The notes beneath the pieces are model-generated. The model was not told where the DNA came from. It saw nothing but the letters and a program-made list of their open reading frames with translations, and ran no database searches. A DNA stretch of 64,000 nt from Isochrysis galbana (Eukaryota > Haptophyta > Isochrysidales > Isochrysidaceae): contig CM030931.1 of NCBI GenBank assembly GCA_018136815.1, positions 4,470,148 through 4,534,147 of the forward strand, given 5' to 3'. This document shows positions 42,260 through 53,234 of this stretch, piece after piece; the stretch's first letter is position 1; each line of letters begins with the position of its first letter. The translations under genes were made by a program, and so were the position numbers.

Positions 42260-43381
42260 CTAGGATGACCTCTCGCTCAGAAACATCCCCGCGAGGCTTG
42301 GATCGACGGGATGCCGCCGAGTCGCCGGATTTGGAAGCGAGCGGAGGCCCGCGACGGTGGGTGGAGGTTGGGGATCAGAAACAGGCTTGACAGACGGGAC
42401 AGGAACGGGTGTATTGGGTACGGGATCGGAAATCGGATTTGGCGGAACGGAGAACGGCGCGGCGGGCAAAGGTTGAGAAGGAAACTTGGCCGAGGCAGGG
42501 GGAGCACCGATGGAGTTGTCTCCTTCTTCCACAAGCGGTGGCGAAGTTTCGACTCGAGACGAAGTCGTAGTGCCCGCTTGGCCCTGTAGAATGTTGAGTA
42601 TCGTGTTGAAGGTAGACCCCACCTCTCGCTGAAATTCTTCGTGGCGCTGGGCGGCTTGGAGGGTAGAGGACTCGAGGCGGTCGACAGCGCCGCGGAGAGC
42701 CTCGATCTGGACTTGTTGGTCCATGATTTGGGCGGCGCCGACGGTGGCGGTCGGAGGTGGAACGACGTTACGTTTGGGGTACGAATACGTCGACGGGGGT
42801 GGAACAAACTCTTCATATGGTGGGGGCTCGAAAGGAGGGAGGGACCGGACGGAACCCACATCATCTTCAGCACCAACCACAGAGGGATTGAGAGAGGAAG
42901 GAACACTTGGCAAAGGATCAGCGAAAGAAAGGAGAGGAAAGGCCACCGGTGGAGCAACGGACGAGGCTAGAGGACCCATTCCAGCTCCAGTTGACGGGGT
43001 GTGAGTAGAGGCCCGCGGAGGCGGCGGAACTTCGACCGTCGGCGCGGAGAGGCGAGAGGGGGGGAGAACTGGCTCGGAAAGGCTCTCCTTTGAAGAAGGG
43101 AGGGGTCCCACGAGGCTCTCTTCCCCAGGAGACTTCGACCCGAACAGTTCGGGAAGAGAAGAAGAAGAGACGGGCTCATGACGCGGGGACGATGAAGATT
43201 TCTCAAGGGAAGAACTCGACGTGACGACCGGAGCCGAAGGCGCGAGCGAAGATTTTGTGCTTGTCAGAGCAAGGCTCATCTCACTCTTGGAGATGGCCTG
43301 CGAGGGCGCGCCGGCAGCTAGCGCGGAATGCGGTTCTTGCGGGGAGCTCATGGAGCTTTCCTCGGGGGTGACTACGGGCAT
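42260..43381 (-). CDS. upstream ORF A of the gypsy element (coiled-coil)
   Basis: From the ATG at 43381 the frame encodes 373 residues. It is Ser/Pro-rich to about 210, then has a coiled-coil stretch (IMDQQVQIEALRGAVDRLES), then another Pro-rich tail, ending TAG at 42260. The gag frame is open across its last 100 bp in the -1 register. It could be the N-terminal part of gag joined by a -1 frameshift, or a separate accessory protein. No enzymatic motif was seen. Confidence 0.6.
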   Translation of the reverse strand: MPVVTPEESSMSSPQEPHSALAAGAPSQAISKSEMSLALTSTKSSLAPSAPVVTSSSSLEKSSSSPRHEPVSSSSLPELFGSKSPGEESLVGPLPSSKESLSEPVLPPSRLSAPTVEVPPPPRASTHTPSTGAGMGPLASSVAPPVAFPLLSFADPLPSVPSSLNPSVVGAEDDVGSVRSLPPFEPPPYEEFVPPPSTYSYPKRNVVPPPTATVGAAQIMDQQVQIEALRGAVDRLESSTLQAAQRHEEFQREVGSTFNTILNILQGQAGTTTSSRVETSPPLVEEGDNSIGAPPASAKFPSQPLPAAPFSVPPNPISDPVPNTPVPVPSVKPVSDPQPPPTVAGLRSLPNPATRRHPVDPSLAGMFLSERSS

Positions 43382-43402
43382 GGTGATCGACGCACGACGC
43401 AC

Positions 43403-45091
43403 GACGCACGGAGGGCGCGGAAGTGTGGAAGGAGGCTTGTGGGAGGTGGTGGCAGGCGACTGGGGGTGGCTCAGGCGCGTGCTTGGCTGGTATTGACTCG
43501 TTGACTCGGGGTATAGACTCGGGAACTCGGGGGGACTCGCTTGGGAACACGGTGGGACTCGACGAAGTTGCTACAAAAACACTCACAAGAAACCCAAACC
43601 CCAACGACCTTGGGCTCAGAAAACTAACGTAAACACTCCGGAATCATACGATAAACAAACCCTCCCCGTGCGACAAAGGCTGAGGTCGCGATCGCTCGTC
43701 ATGCGCGAAGAAATACGGAAAGAGAGCGCAAAACTACGCAAACGAAGGGTTCAAACTATCGTTAAAGTGAAAACTCGTCCGCTGAAGCCAACGCGGAGGG
43801 TCGAGGAGAGGTCCAAACTCGCGCGGGGGGAAGAAGGCGATGTGCAGAGAGACCTTCTAGACAAGCGACGAGCAAGGGGCGACGAAACAAGACGCGAGAC
43901 GCGGGGCGCGTGCCATTCGTTCTTCCTTTCTTTCACCGAAAACGCGGCGAAACTAACGTTAAACATCGGTACCCCCTCCGCGAGAATCGCGAAGAAGAAC
44001 GGACGAGATGGAGGCAATCATCGAAGGAATCGCGAGAGGAATCGAAGCGAGGGGGGGGAAACAGCGCGCGCGGGGGGGGGAACGAACGACGGCCGGAGGA
44101 AACGAACCGCGCGCGGAGGAGAAGAACCTCGCGCGGGGGGGGGAATAATATAACGGCCGGAGGCGACGGATGGCACGCCGAGAGGAAGAACCTGCCGCGG
44201 GGGGCGAGGGACCGAGGGCACGGCGGGGCAGCGTGGGAGGGCGCGAGGGTGATCTCGGAGCGAGATCGCGTCCTTTCCCTCGCGGAGCGCAGAGAGACCC
44301 CCACGGAACATCCTGGGACCGGAGAATGTTTTGGACGAAACTTCCCTCCGTCGGCCGAGGAGAGGAGGACGGAGAGAGAGAGAGAGAGAGTCTCGCAGAG
44401 CAACTGCGGAACGAGAAGTCGAAGTCATGCCGGTTTATTACCTTAAACGAGCCAACAATTATAGTAACAGCAAAAACAAAATTCGAATCGCAAATTTCGA
44501 GACCAAAATCTGCAAACCTGGACTTGAGACCATGGGGAATCCGAATCTGTGTGTCTTGTGCGTCAGTGGCAACACGGGGAACTGTTCAATTGTAATTGTG
44601 AGCGCGTACCTTACACGAATATTCATGCCTACAGCCTTCAGATGGGCAGGAATACAACAGCGCCTTGAGTTGGGTGTGTTCGCGGCACAGCCGCAAGGTG
44701 TTGAGCGCCGCGTGTACGCGGCGCGAGGAAAATTGTCAGTGTTTTTCACAGTGTTCACTCTGGGGGTCAAGGGAGTAGTAGGTAGTTGACTATGTTCAAA
44801 CGGTCAAAAAGTTTGAGTTGCGTTCGCGTTCGACTATTTTTTGTACCACCTACTTGTAGCCTCTAGATGATAGTAGGCAGGGCATCCTGATCCTGCTGAG
44901 CCTCCCCCCCCCCCCTCCCCCCCCCCCCCGCCCGCCCGCCCCCGGCCCCCATCGAGCCGTCGCCCGGAGAAAGCGCAAGGCGCTTGGGTCGAGCCCTCGC
45001 AACCTAACTTAACCTGTGAACGGCAAAGAAAAGAACGAACCGTTTCAGCTGGCGGCTTGCTCGCTACATCTTGGCTGCGGGCGACGGCCCG
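43403..45091. other. putative gypsy 5' region and flank
   Basis: 43403 to roughly 44450 may hold the gypsy 5' leader or LTR, but no repeat partner or tRNA-like primer site was found. 44360-44392 is a GA run. 44904-44930 is a C-rich run. The last 60 bp are the leader of the gene at 45092. No other gene was found. Confidence 0.4.
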
Positions 45092-46808
45092 ATGGAGGAG
45101 GAGGCTAATACCTCCGCGCTCGGAGGACTCGATCGCCACGCAAGGATTGCGGCCGATCATGTGGATCGGCTCCTTGAGCAGCAGCGCAGTGCATACAGGT
45201 ATCGGCGGTCACAGAGCCGCGGAGTGCTTACCCCCCTTGGGCAGCAGTACGAGATCATCAGTGGCCCAGTGGACATTGAAGCCCCAAGGAGGGCACAGGG
45301 TGAATTGAGAAGACGCGGGGCTCGGTCGATACGGCGAACCGGCCGTGTGCGTTCTGGTGGACCTAGTCGAGTGGATACGGCGTCAGTGGTGGATGTGGAG
45401 GACAGCGGGAATCACATGGGCAGTAAGAATCACACGGGCAACGATGTTACTAGTGTTGACCATATGGTGGCAGAGCTTCCGGTCAGGGCGAAGGATGTGG
45501 AAGAACTGCGTCGCTTCCCACGTGAATTGCTGCAGTCGTCTGAAGACAGGGTCAGAAGCATACGAATCGGCGTCGACACAATGAGCCACTCGTATTCAGA
45601 CGGTGAGCAATCTTGTGGCATAGATTATAGGTATGATGTGATTTTCTTGCCTCAACTCTACCGTGCGCATTTCTGCAGGTGCACTCCTGAGGGCATCGAG
45701 GCCACCAAATGCACCTGTGTCGAATAGGCGAGGATCGGCCGGCAGCCATTCCCTTGCGAGGGAGGGCAATCGCGAAATCAAGGCTCTCCCACGCCGTCAT
45801 GACTCACTTGCACATCGAAGTAGCCATGCATTTGCAGAGGTCCAGCGACGTCAACGAGCGGCTTTCGAGAACACGCTGGAAGACAGACGGCAGCTACGTG
45901 AAGCCTTATTCTCACTGTCTTTGCAACGAGAACAGGATCTCGCAGATCTTGTCCGAAAAAGAAATGGGTTCGAGGATTCACCATTGAAAAGCTCCCAAGA
46001 CAACAACTATCCTCTAAGATCGAGGTCACGAGCAGCCTTAGGTACAGAAGATGTGGATAGCTCCATCTTTATGACCTCTGTGGCCATCCCTGCCAAGCCC
46101 TCCAATGTTCCCCACGACTGCAATAAAAGCACTGTCGGGAAACCCCACGTATCGGTGGACAAGAAATCCACGGTGGGGCAAGGTGGGAGAATTTCGCGTC
46201 AAATCCAAAATACCTTGTGGCACGAGGCCACAAGGAATCGAGCCGAGCAGCTGAGATTTTGGCAAAGCTTTCGCCAGCTTGCACAGAGTGAGATGAATTG
46301 CAACGCGCCCGACAAGCCCACCGAGATCAGTGTGTACAGGACTGTCGAAGCATTGAAAGCTGACCACTCTGACCGTGATGGCGCCATCGAGAAGTTGGTA
46401 GCTCGTGTGCGTGATCTCGTCGTAGCTAATGCCGATCTGGATGCAGAGTTCCTCGGCGTCGTTATTGACACCATGGACGCACAGCTGCGAAAACCCAACC
46501 AGACACGTGCTTCCATCCTGAGGCTTGTACGGCACATTGCGGCTAGGAGTAAAGTATCGGATGCGGAGCTGGAAGCAGCGTTGCCTAGAGTTGACCTTGG
46601 GGATTCAAGACACGCCAAAAACGTCCGCCGTTTCTCAATGTCGCCAACATTTGGTCGGAGGTCGATTCCCGGCGAGCCCATCAATCGGCAAGAATCGGGA
46701 TCCTTCGCTGGGAATGGCATAGTAGAGGGGATGCATAGGTCAAGAACTGACAGCATTCTACCCACAAGGCCTCCATCATTACTACAACCTCTTCTTTCAG
46801 GTGTATAG
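45092..46808 (+). CDS. unknown protein, two exons
   Basis: Exon 1, 45092-45602, ends at GG/GTGAGC. Exon 2, 45679-46808 (TAG), starts after CTGCAG. The intron is 76 bp and the phases match, giving 546 residues. The protein is Arg/Ser-rich and mostly helical: FAEVQRRQRAAFENTLEDRR and SLQREQDLADLVRKRNGF suggest a coiled coil at about 215-260. The part from about 370 to 480 (AIEKLVARVRDLVVANADLD then VIDTMDAQLRKPNQTRASIL) looks like an all-helical repeat domain. No signal peptide or catalytic motif was seen. It is not recognised. Confidence 0.7.
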
Positions 46809-48429
46809 GAGAGTCGTGCCGTCATAGTGAAATGAGTTTATACACCGTGTGCCTTATATGATGCGGGCAGTAAGATGCTAGACGCTTTATTATACTGTGA
46901 TGGATAGCAACCACAACACATCAAAGACACCTCTTTGCTTGCCAACAACCAACCGCAAGCGGCTGCGATATCGGGGTTTTTTTTGACCGATGCGCCGCCC
47001 CCGTGCTGAGCAAAAGGTACTTTCGAGCCACTACATTCATTGCTGCTACCGGCTACTGGGTCGCCTCGTTGGTCCGGCCTCGTTGTGGCATCAAGCATCA
47101 AGCTCGCGCTTGATCGTGGGGCAAGTCTCAGCGGGGCTACGGCATGGAGTGTGGAGTGTAGAGAAGTCTTGAGAGAGCGGGGAAAAGGGCGCGCTACATC
47201 GCGACGGGGAAAGACGTGTCACCACCCCCACATCACTCGCTCACCAACAAGAATACTCCGAAAACTAATGCGGCATGCAGTATCGCACAAACAAACCAAT
47301 CAAACGAGAGAGGGACAAACGAATGCAAATTCGATGTGCAATGGCCGGTAGAGCTTAAGTCGCGTTCCGTCGAAAGAGGACCAGGCGGCAGTTTTGTTTT
47401 TTACTTAGAAAAAGAATGTTGTGTTTTACTACCGTTAATATGGAATTGGAATGTATTCAGACGGCAGCCGTTTAACATCCCAACCTTCAGCCGTCATGCG
47501 GTCATGCCATTCAGTATCTCTACCATTTTTTGCCTCTTCCGCTTCATGAACTCGATACACAGGTCGATATCATATAATGCTTCAATCGTCAATCGGCCCA
47601 TTATTCTTAAATTCTATATAAGCCGGTAGTTTCTCACGAGACACGTGTGATGAGTTGCAACCACATGTCGAATCAAGCGGGTGCTTGATCGTGTCAAGTC
47701 TCATTCGGGGCACAATCTTGAGAGAGAGAGAGAGAGGGAGGGATGGAAAAGAGCTACATGACACATGACGACGGCGCACGTGACCACCTCACAAAACTCA
47801 ATCTACTAACACCACTCAATCAACAAAAGAACTGAGAAACAAACATAGACGCTCGAAACAAACAAAGAATAAGGAGACAAACGAATTGACGAGCGATGTG
47901 AAGCCTCGGTGTTCAATATGTCGAACGAGCGGCGAACCATCGAGACAAGCCCTGAAAACAAAATTCGTTCGCACTATCGAGTATCGAATCCGCTTTGAGT
48001 ATAGAGATACTCTGGATTCGACACACTCCAGACTCCAGCCCACAGCACCCTACTCCGCAGCCCTCAACGCATAGCACCTGCTAGGCGAGGGGAGGTCTTG
48101 GCGACGAGGCGTTGAGCCCAGGGGGTGGGTGTGTTGATGCGGACGACAGGAGGCGTATGGACGACGGCCCCACGGGCAAAAGTGGTGTAAAATGATAATC
48201 TGGCAACAGCACGCCCGCTGATTCCCTTCCCGGGCCACACCATTCGCCCCCAGAGCCCCCTGCACACCCCAGACGGCCCTGCCGTAGCGCCCGTCAGCCA
48301 CCCTACTCCAACTGGGTACTCGTGCGCGATGGCGGACTGTGCGCGCGCGGGGGCGGGGCAGGCACATCTCCTGGGCCCTCCACCAGCCTCGCAGCGCCTC
48401 CTCGCCCCTCCAGCGGACCAGCAGGGGCA

Positions 48430-48456
48430 GAGGACTGGCTCGCCGAGCCAGTCCTC
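48430..48456. repeat. 27-bp perfect palindrome
   Basis: Arms GAGGACTGGCTCG and CGAGCCAGTCCTC are separated by one C. It could form a hairpin in single-stranded DNA or RNA. Confidence 0.9.
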
Positions 48457-48601
48457 CGCGCCCGCCATTCCCCCCAGGCTCGGTGGCCGCGCTACCTTAA
48501 GTAAGTAAGTGCACAAAGTAAACAAACTTTGTTCACCTGTTTGACCGCCCTCCATCCTCAATGAGGTTGTGGATTGGAACCCCATCAAATGCAGCAATAT
48601 T

Positions 48602-48684
48602 CAACAAGGGTCGCAGCCTGCATCTAAGTCCCCAGCACCCGGCAACAAGGGTCGCAGCCTGCATCTAAGTCCCCAGCACCCGGC
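48602..48684. repeat. 41-bp tandem duplication
   Basis: Two back-to-back copies start CAACAAGGGTCGCAGCCTGC and end CCCAGCACCCGG. Confidence 0.9.
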
Positions 48685-48880
48685 ACCCTCGCGCCGCCGC
48701 CCTCCCACCCCCCGCCCTCCCATCTGCCTCCCTCACCACTCCCGCTAATGTCACCTCAGCCTCCCAACGCGCCCGCCCGAACCACCGTCATCATCACCCT
48801 GGCCGCGTCCCTCCCCGCCGCCGCCTTCGCCCATCACCCCCTCTCCTTTCAACGACTCCTTCCCCATCCCCGTCGTCTAA

Positions 48881-50260
48881 TCATGTCCAATCACCCAGCC
48901 ACTCGACTCGATCGAACGCGTCCGCTTTTGAGTTCAACGGTGCCATTTGCCTTGGTTTGGGGCCCGCACCACTTGGAGCTCTGTTTGGGGTCGGAGCCTT
49001 GGTGCCTCCGCTATCGCCAAAAAAGTCGTTTGCACCCTCCAATCCTGGGTCATCAGCCTCACTTCCAATGTTCAACGATGCCATGATGTCCTTCAAGGAC
49101 TTCTCATCCTTACCATCCCCGGTGTCCCCAATGCCCATAGTGTTGGTGGCAGCAGCTCGAGCCGCAATTTGAGCCGCAAGTGGAAGCGATGAAACGAGAG
49201 CTTCCAGGTCTGCCGGCAAAGGTGCAGCGGCCCGTGCTGCGGACGACATCTCATCGACCACATCTAAGTTCCCGTTTGTCGCGGCGACAATCGCAGCATC
49301 CACGGCGGTGGTCACAGAGTCTTGTTGCGCCTTCAAGGCTGCAGCAATCTCCTCGTCCTGTCGCCGTTGGCTTGCCATCTGCTGAGCGACTTTCGCGTTG
49401 CGCTGTCGTTCTGCCTCCTGTTCATCGTCGTCGGACACGTCTAGGGCATCCCATTTGGCGTAATCAATAGTTTTCGAGGGGGTTTGGTGGGCCGGCAATC
49501 CATGTAGCGATGCAGTGTTCATTATGGGAGCCTCTAGCCCAGGCTCCTTGGCTGTCGAAGCGGACACAGGAGCTGGATCACTTTCTTCAGGGGCAGCAAA
49601 TGATACTTTTTCAGTCGATGCAGTAACGACCGGAGCCGCAGTTTCCGGTATTTGGCCAGCTGCAAGGCGCGCTGCTAGCGCGCAAGCAAATGCTTTGCCA
49701 GAGGGGGTAAGAGGCGTAGCAGCCTTCTCTCCCAGCGTTGATTCCACCAACAACCGGCGTCCATCCACTGCTGCATCTGCGCTGGCGAGTGTTTGCAGTG
49801 GAGGTGTGAGATCGACCCACGAGCCGGCCTGATTCACGTTCCACCAGTGGCGGATTGCAATGAACGATGCGCTGACTGGCGCATCGCTTCGCTCGAGCAC
49901 AAGGAAGCCCTTCACGATACTCCAACCAGTGGCAGATGCGACGCGCTCAGCGTTGGCGAACGCATGCATTGGATGGAGAGTGAGATCACCTACGGCTTCA
50001 CGCTCTGCTGCTGTTGCCGGAGGCACGGCGCGACAGCGCGTGCCCTTCAACAGGGATTTGTTGAGCAGCCGCCTGAGTGGCTCCGACTTGAATGCGGCCG
50101 GCCAGTCTCGCGGGAAGCTCGTGGGGAGCCGGTCGGCCGACCACATGGCGACCCGCGCATCAGCATCAGTGGCCACCAGGTCGGCCGCCTCAGTGAGCCA
50201 GCGCCCGAGCGTGCCGTTGGCGGCGGGCTGGTCTGCGTCAAGCGGCACCCACGAGCGCAT
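48881..50260 (-). CDS. unknown protein with Cdc37-like acidic motif
   Basis: From the ATG at 50260 it gives 459 residues without introns (an open stretch without ATG extends it by 8). The N-terminal 170 residues look globular: ADLVATDADARVAMWSADRL, DWPAAFKSEPLRRLLNK and ASFIAIRHWWNVNQAGSWVD. At about 265 the motif IDYAKWDALDVSDDDE resembles the N-terminal 'DYSKWD.IEVSDDE' of Cdc37, which binds Hsp90 clients and is phosphorylated at the Ser. A charged helix (EAERQRNAKVAQQMASQRRQ) and an Ala-rich acidic tail follow. A link with chaperones is possible but is only an inference from one motif. Confidence 0.65.
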   Translation of the reverse strand: MRSWVPLDADQPAANGTLGRWLTEAADLVATDADARVAMWSADRLPTSFPRDWPAAFKSEPLRRLLNKSLLKGTRCRAVPPATAAEREAVGDLTLHPMHAFANAERVASATGWSIVKGFLVLERSDAPVSASFIAIRHWWNVNQAGSWVDLTPPLQTLASADAAVDGRRLLVESTLGEKAATPLTPSGKAFACALAARLAAGQIPETAAPVVTASTEKVSFAAPEESDPAPVSASTAKEPGLEAPIMNTASLHGLPAHQTPSKTIDYAKWDALDVSDDDEQEAERQRNAKVAQQMASQRRQDEEIAAALKAQQDSVTTAVDAAIVAATNGNLDVVDEMSSAARAAAPLPADLEALVSSLPLAAQIAARAAATNTMGIGDTGDGKDEKSLKDIMASLNIGSEADDPGLEGANDFFGDSGGTKAPTPNRAPSGAGPKPRQMAPLNSKADAFDRVEWLGDWT

Positions 50261-50814
50261 GCTTCCCGACGGATTCCAAGCCACCAGCGTCGCGTTTCGC
50301 TTACGTCGCTCAACCTCTCCCCCACTACTCTACTGTACCAAATACTTTTCCCAATGTTCTGGTCCCTCAGGTGACACTCCCGCAGCACTAAGGTTATTAT
50401 ACTAACACAACAATAAAACGTTGACGCTCCCCCATCTCCAAAGGCGAAATTCTGACTCTCCCAATCGTTGCCATTCCCGAGAAAGGTACAAGCTTACCTT
50501 TGAGGCTGAATTGTGCTCAAGCGTCAAAGACATAGGCCAGCTACAACTCTTCGCCTAAGTCGGCGGCACCCAAACCTATAACATTCCTGCTTCCTGCGTC
50601 CTGCGTCGGCGTCAGTCGTCAGGTCGTCACCTGGCACTTGGTTGCCTGGTTGAGGTTGAATGAAGTGGAGGCTATTACCAAGCAAGTGACATGAAGCATG
50701 AAGTCAGAGAATGGGGCATGCGGGGTCAAATCCAAGATGTTATAGATTAATTGATGCTCCCAGCGCGAGGTTGGAGGTTGCGAAAGTTTACGATTTTACT
50801 CTTCTCAAGCGCCT
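50261..50814. other. no gene
   Basis: This is the 5' flank of the minus-strand gene, with no repeats or motifs of note. Confidence 0.4.
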
Positions 50815-50941
50815 TGGCCTTGGTCATCATATTCATATCAGCGATCTGAATCTGATCTTCAGTTGATATCCACATCGGTATGGGAACACGATCGATATCT
50901 TATTGTTTGCGACTAAACCAGCTCCAATATTGTCATATAGT

Positions 50942-51807
50942 TAGGGACGGGCGCCAGGATTTCGGAAATTTTTTTCGAAATTTGGGCTCATTTTCCGAGC
51001 GTCGATCGTCGATTTCGTTCGAAATTTCGCGAAATTTGGGGCCGTCTAAGGGAGGGACATGGACACAATACCAAGGGGGGGAAGGGGGTCGATGGACAAT
51101 AAATATACTACTATTTGGGGGAGGGGTCGGGAATGACTGGCGCGAAATTCCCGACGCGTGACGCGCGACAAAACCGCGGCTTTTCACGTATCCTCCATCA
51201 TGAGTTGGAGTTGGTGGCTAGTGGAGGGAAAACCACTCTCAGCTTCCAGCTTGGTCGCGAGGTGTCCGTATTTCTTTTGCTTTGTCACCTAACTTCCGCG
51301 TCGTGTGAGCGCGTGTTTTTGTTATTGAAGTGCATGCTTGGAGGCGTGCGAATGAATTCGTTGTCCGATAAGCTCTAGTGTGCGCATTGAGCATTGATGC
51401 TCTGGTACCACCAACGTGACACGTGCTGAATGATGACAAGTGAGGTCTGACTCGTGGCTTGTAGTCTTGTAGTTTGTTTATCAGAGCGTAAATTACTGAA
51501 TCAGAGCAATGTATGTCGTTATAATAGATAATAGATATCTCACATCTTAATTAATACTTAAACTTAACATAAACACTAACACTTCATATTAATTATAATA
51601 GTTAACACTAACACTAGATATATATAGCATGCAGCGTATCGTCGATCGTCGATCGGCGTAAGTACACGAGTACACGTGTACACGTGAGCGCAACTCCACA
51701 TGTTCAACGCGAAATATTGTCGAAATTTGGGTGGGGAAACGCGAAATATTGGCGAAATGTCGAACGAAATTTGGGCAGGTCTCAAACGAAACTCTGGCCT
51801 GTCCCTA
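50942..51807. mobile_element. hAT element, 866 bp, with transposase remnant
   Basis: Left end TAGGGACGGGCGCCAGG and right end CCTGGCC-like (CTCTGGCCTGTCCCTA) are inverted, and both fit the hAT 5'-YARNG rule. The 8-bp duplication CATATAGT flanks it on both sides (50934-50941, 51808-51815). Subterminal DNA is rich in 'CGAAATTTGGG' units on both ends. Inside, 51240-51378 (+) encodes a hAT dimerisation-domain end. The insertion splits a copia RNase H coding relic. Confidence 0.9.
51240..51378 (+). pseudogene. hAT transposase C-terminal remnant
   Basis: The frame reads LLLCHLTSASCERVFLLLKC followed by RMNSLSDKL and stop. It matches the end of the hAT dimerisation domain ('S.ASCERVFS.lk.m....Rn.Ls...'). 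Confidence 0.75.
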
Positions 51808-52074
51808 CATATAGTGTCGAGTGCGTCCTTTGACTTTGACGCCGGGGTGTTCTTGATGGACGCAACTGTCAACTGTAGCTGAGTTATCGCAGAAGATTGA
51901 AGATTGTCGCCGGGAGCTTATATTCGGCTTCGAGAAATTCGAGAACACTGAACATTGAGTACGAAGCGAAGGTCTTTAGCAGCATTGGTGCAGGCGGCGA
52001 TTTCGGCCTCAGCGGAGCTTTTTGGAAAATAATCTTGAGTTTGCGAGCGGATCGTATGAGATAGCGGCGGGTTC

Positions 52075-52305
52075 GAGGCAGGCTCGGAACGGCCCGGTCG
52101 CGACCGGCCCGTCGCGCCGCACGGCCACTTGAGACTTGAGGTGTTTCACCTCCAGGCGTCCAAGCGAGCGCTTGTTGACGTCAATCGAGGCCATGGCCCT
52201 GGGCGTCGGGCCGGGTCGAATCGAGGCATTCCTGCGGTGCGAGGGGCCAGGACGGGTTAGTACGAGTGTGTGCGACCCTCAAGAACCAGCGTGCGACCTA
52301 CTAGC
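52075..52305. repeat. dispersed repeat C, copy 2
   Basis: It is nearly identical by eye to 17157-17395; the differences are a few substitutions and short gaps around 52133-52150. Confidence 0.85.
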
Positions 52306-53234
52306 TACTAGTGACCCCCCACCCTGCTCGCGAGAGCTCTGGATTCTGCATGGCCACCACCTCCAGGCCATTCTTCGGCCGATCGCGGGCGATCGGACGT
52401 CGCGGAAGCTCCGCGTTTCTAATAGTGATGCGCCCCACATTCACCACTCCGATTCTCTCCCGTGAGCTCCCGCCTCAATCTCCCAAAATAGACCGCCACG
52501 CGCGGGGGAAGGGAGGGGGGTCCCTCACCGACGCCATTGCCCTTCGTGGGGCGGGAGGGGGTCGTTCGGAGGGGGGAGGGAGTTGCCGGGGCAGGTAGGG
52601 GGGGACCCTAAGGAATCCTTGGACACCCAGGGGAGGTGGGAAATAGTGGTTAAAATGAGTGAGTGACCGGGCTAGTAGCTAGTAGTGAGAGCATCTTCAA
52701 CAGACCAAAGGGTAAGTTTATTCTTACCACTAGAAATGGGGCTGATCCATGAAGCGGGGCTTTTGCCGGACAACGAACCTCTATTATCTATTATTTTCTG
52801 GAGGATGAGGCGAGAGGGAGAGGAAAGGGACAGGAAGGGAGCAAGAAAGGAGAGAGAGAGAGAGAGAGTGTCCACAGTATGATTGAGAGGGGGCAGCAGC
52901 GGCCAGAGGGACGGACCCACTGTGTAGGTGCTGCGGGGGGAGGGAAGCGAGAGAGAGTAGGTGGGCCCCGGGCGCGGGCGGAGGAAGAAAGGAGCACACA
53001 CACACACGACGAGAGGTCCTCTCCGGCACAAAAGAGAGAAAGAGGGAGAGCGGTGGGAAGAAAGTGGGGCGAGGGAGAGGGGAGCGCACGCGGGGCAGTC
53101 GTCGCGGCGCCACCAGCAAGGGAGGAGGCAAGGGACGAGGGGAGGGGCCGCACCGCTGCCGCCCGTCGAGTACTATCCTGCTCTCGCTTGTCCTTACGCC
53201 GCCGGGCGTAGAGAGCAGTTCTGAACAGACTGAG
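52306..53234. other. repeat end and MORN gene leader
   Basis: 52590-52685 (GGAATCCTTGGACACCCAGG, AAAATGAGTGAGTGACCGGG) recurs inverted at 57875-57950, and its last part recurs at 18009. 52850-52870 is a GA run. 52880-53234 is purine-rich and probably includes the promoter and 5' UTR of the MORN gene. Confidence 0.55.

Larger units (their letters stand above)
34290..43640 (-). mobile_element. Ty3/gypsy-type retrotransposon with methyltransferase domain
   Basis: On the minus strand it carries three linked frames: ORF A (43381-42260), gag-like (42236-40617) and pol (40616-34272). Pol holds a cytosine methyltransferase-like domain, aspartic protease, reverse transcriptase and RNase H, in the gypsy order up to RNase H. 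Integrase and the 3' LTR are missing, since the element ends within about 20 bp of the RNase H end, where a LINE ORF1 begins. The 5' boundary is not defined: no second LTR is in the window to compare. The reading frames are unbroken apart from the recoding sites, so the copy is young. Confidence 0.85.
46809..48880. other. gene-free, repeat-rich
   Basis: 47040-47260 and 47640-47800 share a loose theme around 'GCGCTTGATCGTG...CAAGTCTCA' and 'GCTACAT', suggesting an old duplication. 47720-47738 is a GA run. 48430-48456 is a 27-bp palindrome and 48602-48684 a 41-bp tandem pair. 48060-48480 is GC-rich, with short repeat-derived frames. Confidence 0.45.
50815..52074 (-). pseudogene. Ty1/copia RNase H relic, split by a hAT element
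   Basis: Read on the minus strand, 52060-51808 encodes, in two or three frames, SSAEAEIAACTNAAKDLRFV then IFCDNSATVDS and VKGRTRHY. These are the 'SSAEAE', 'DN.aa' and 'RTKHI' blocks of copia RNase H. After the hAT insertion, 50933-50815 supplies WISTEDQIQIADMNMMTKA, the 'TedQ.AD..TK' end. It has several frameshifts and stops and is an old relic. No integrase or RT was seen. Confidence 0.7.
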
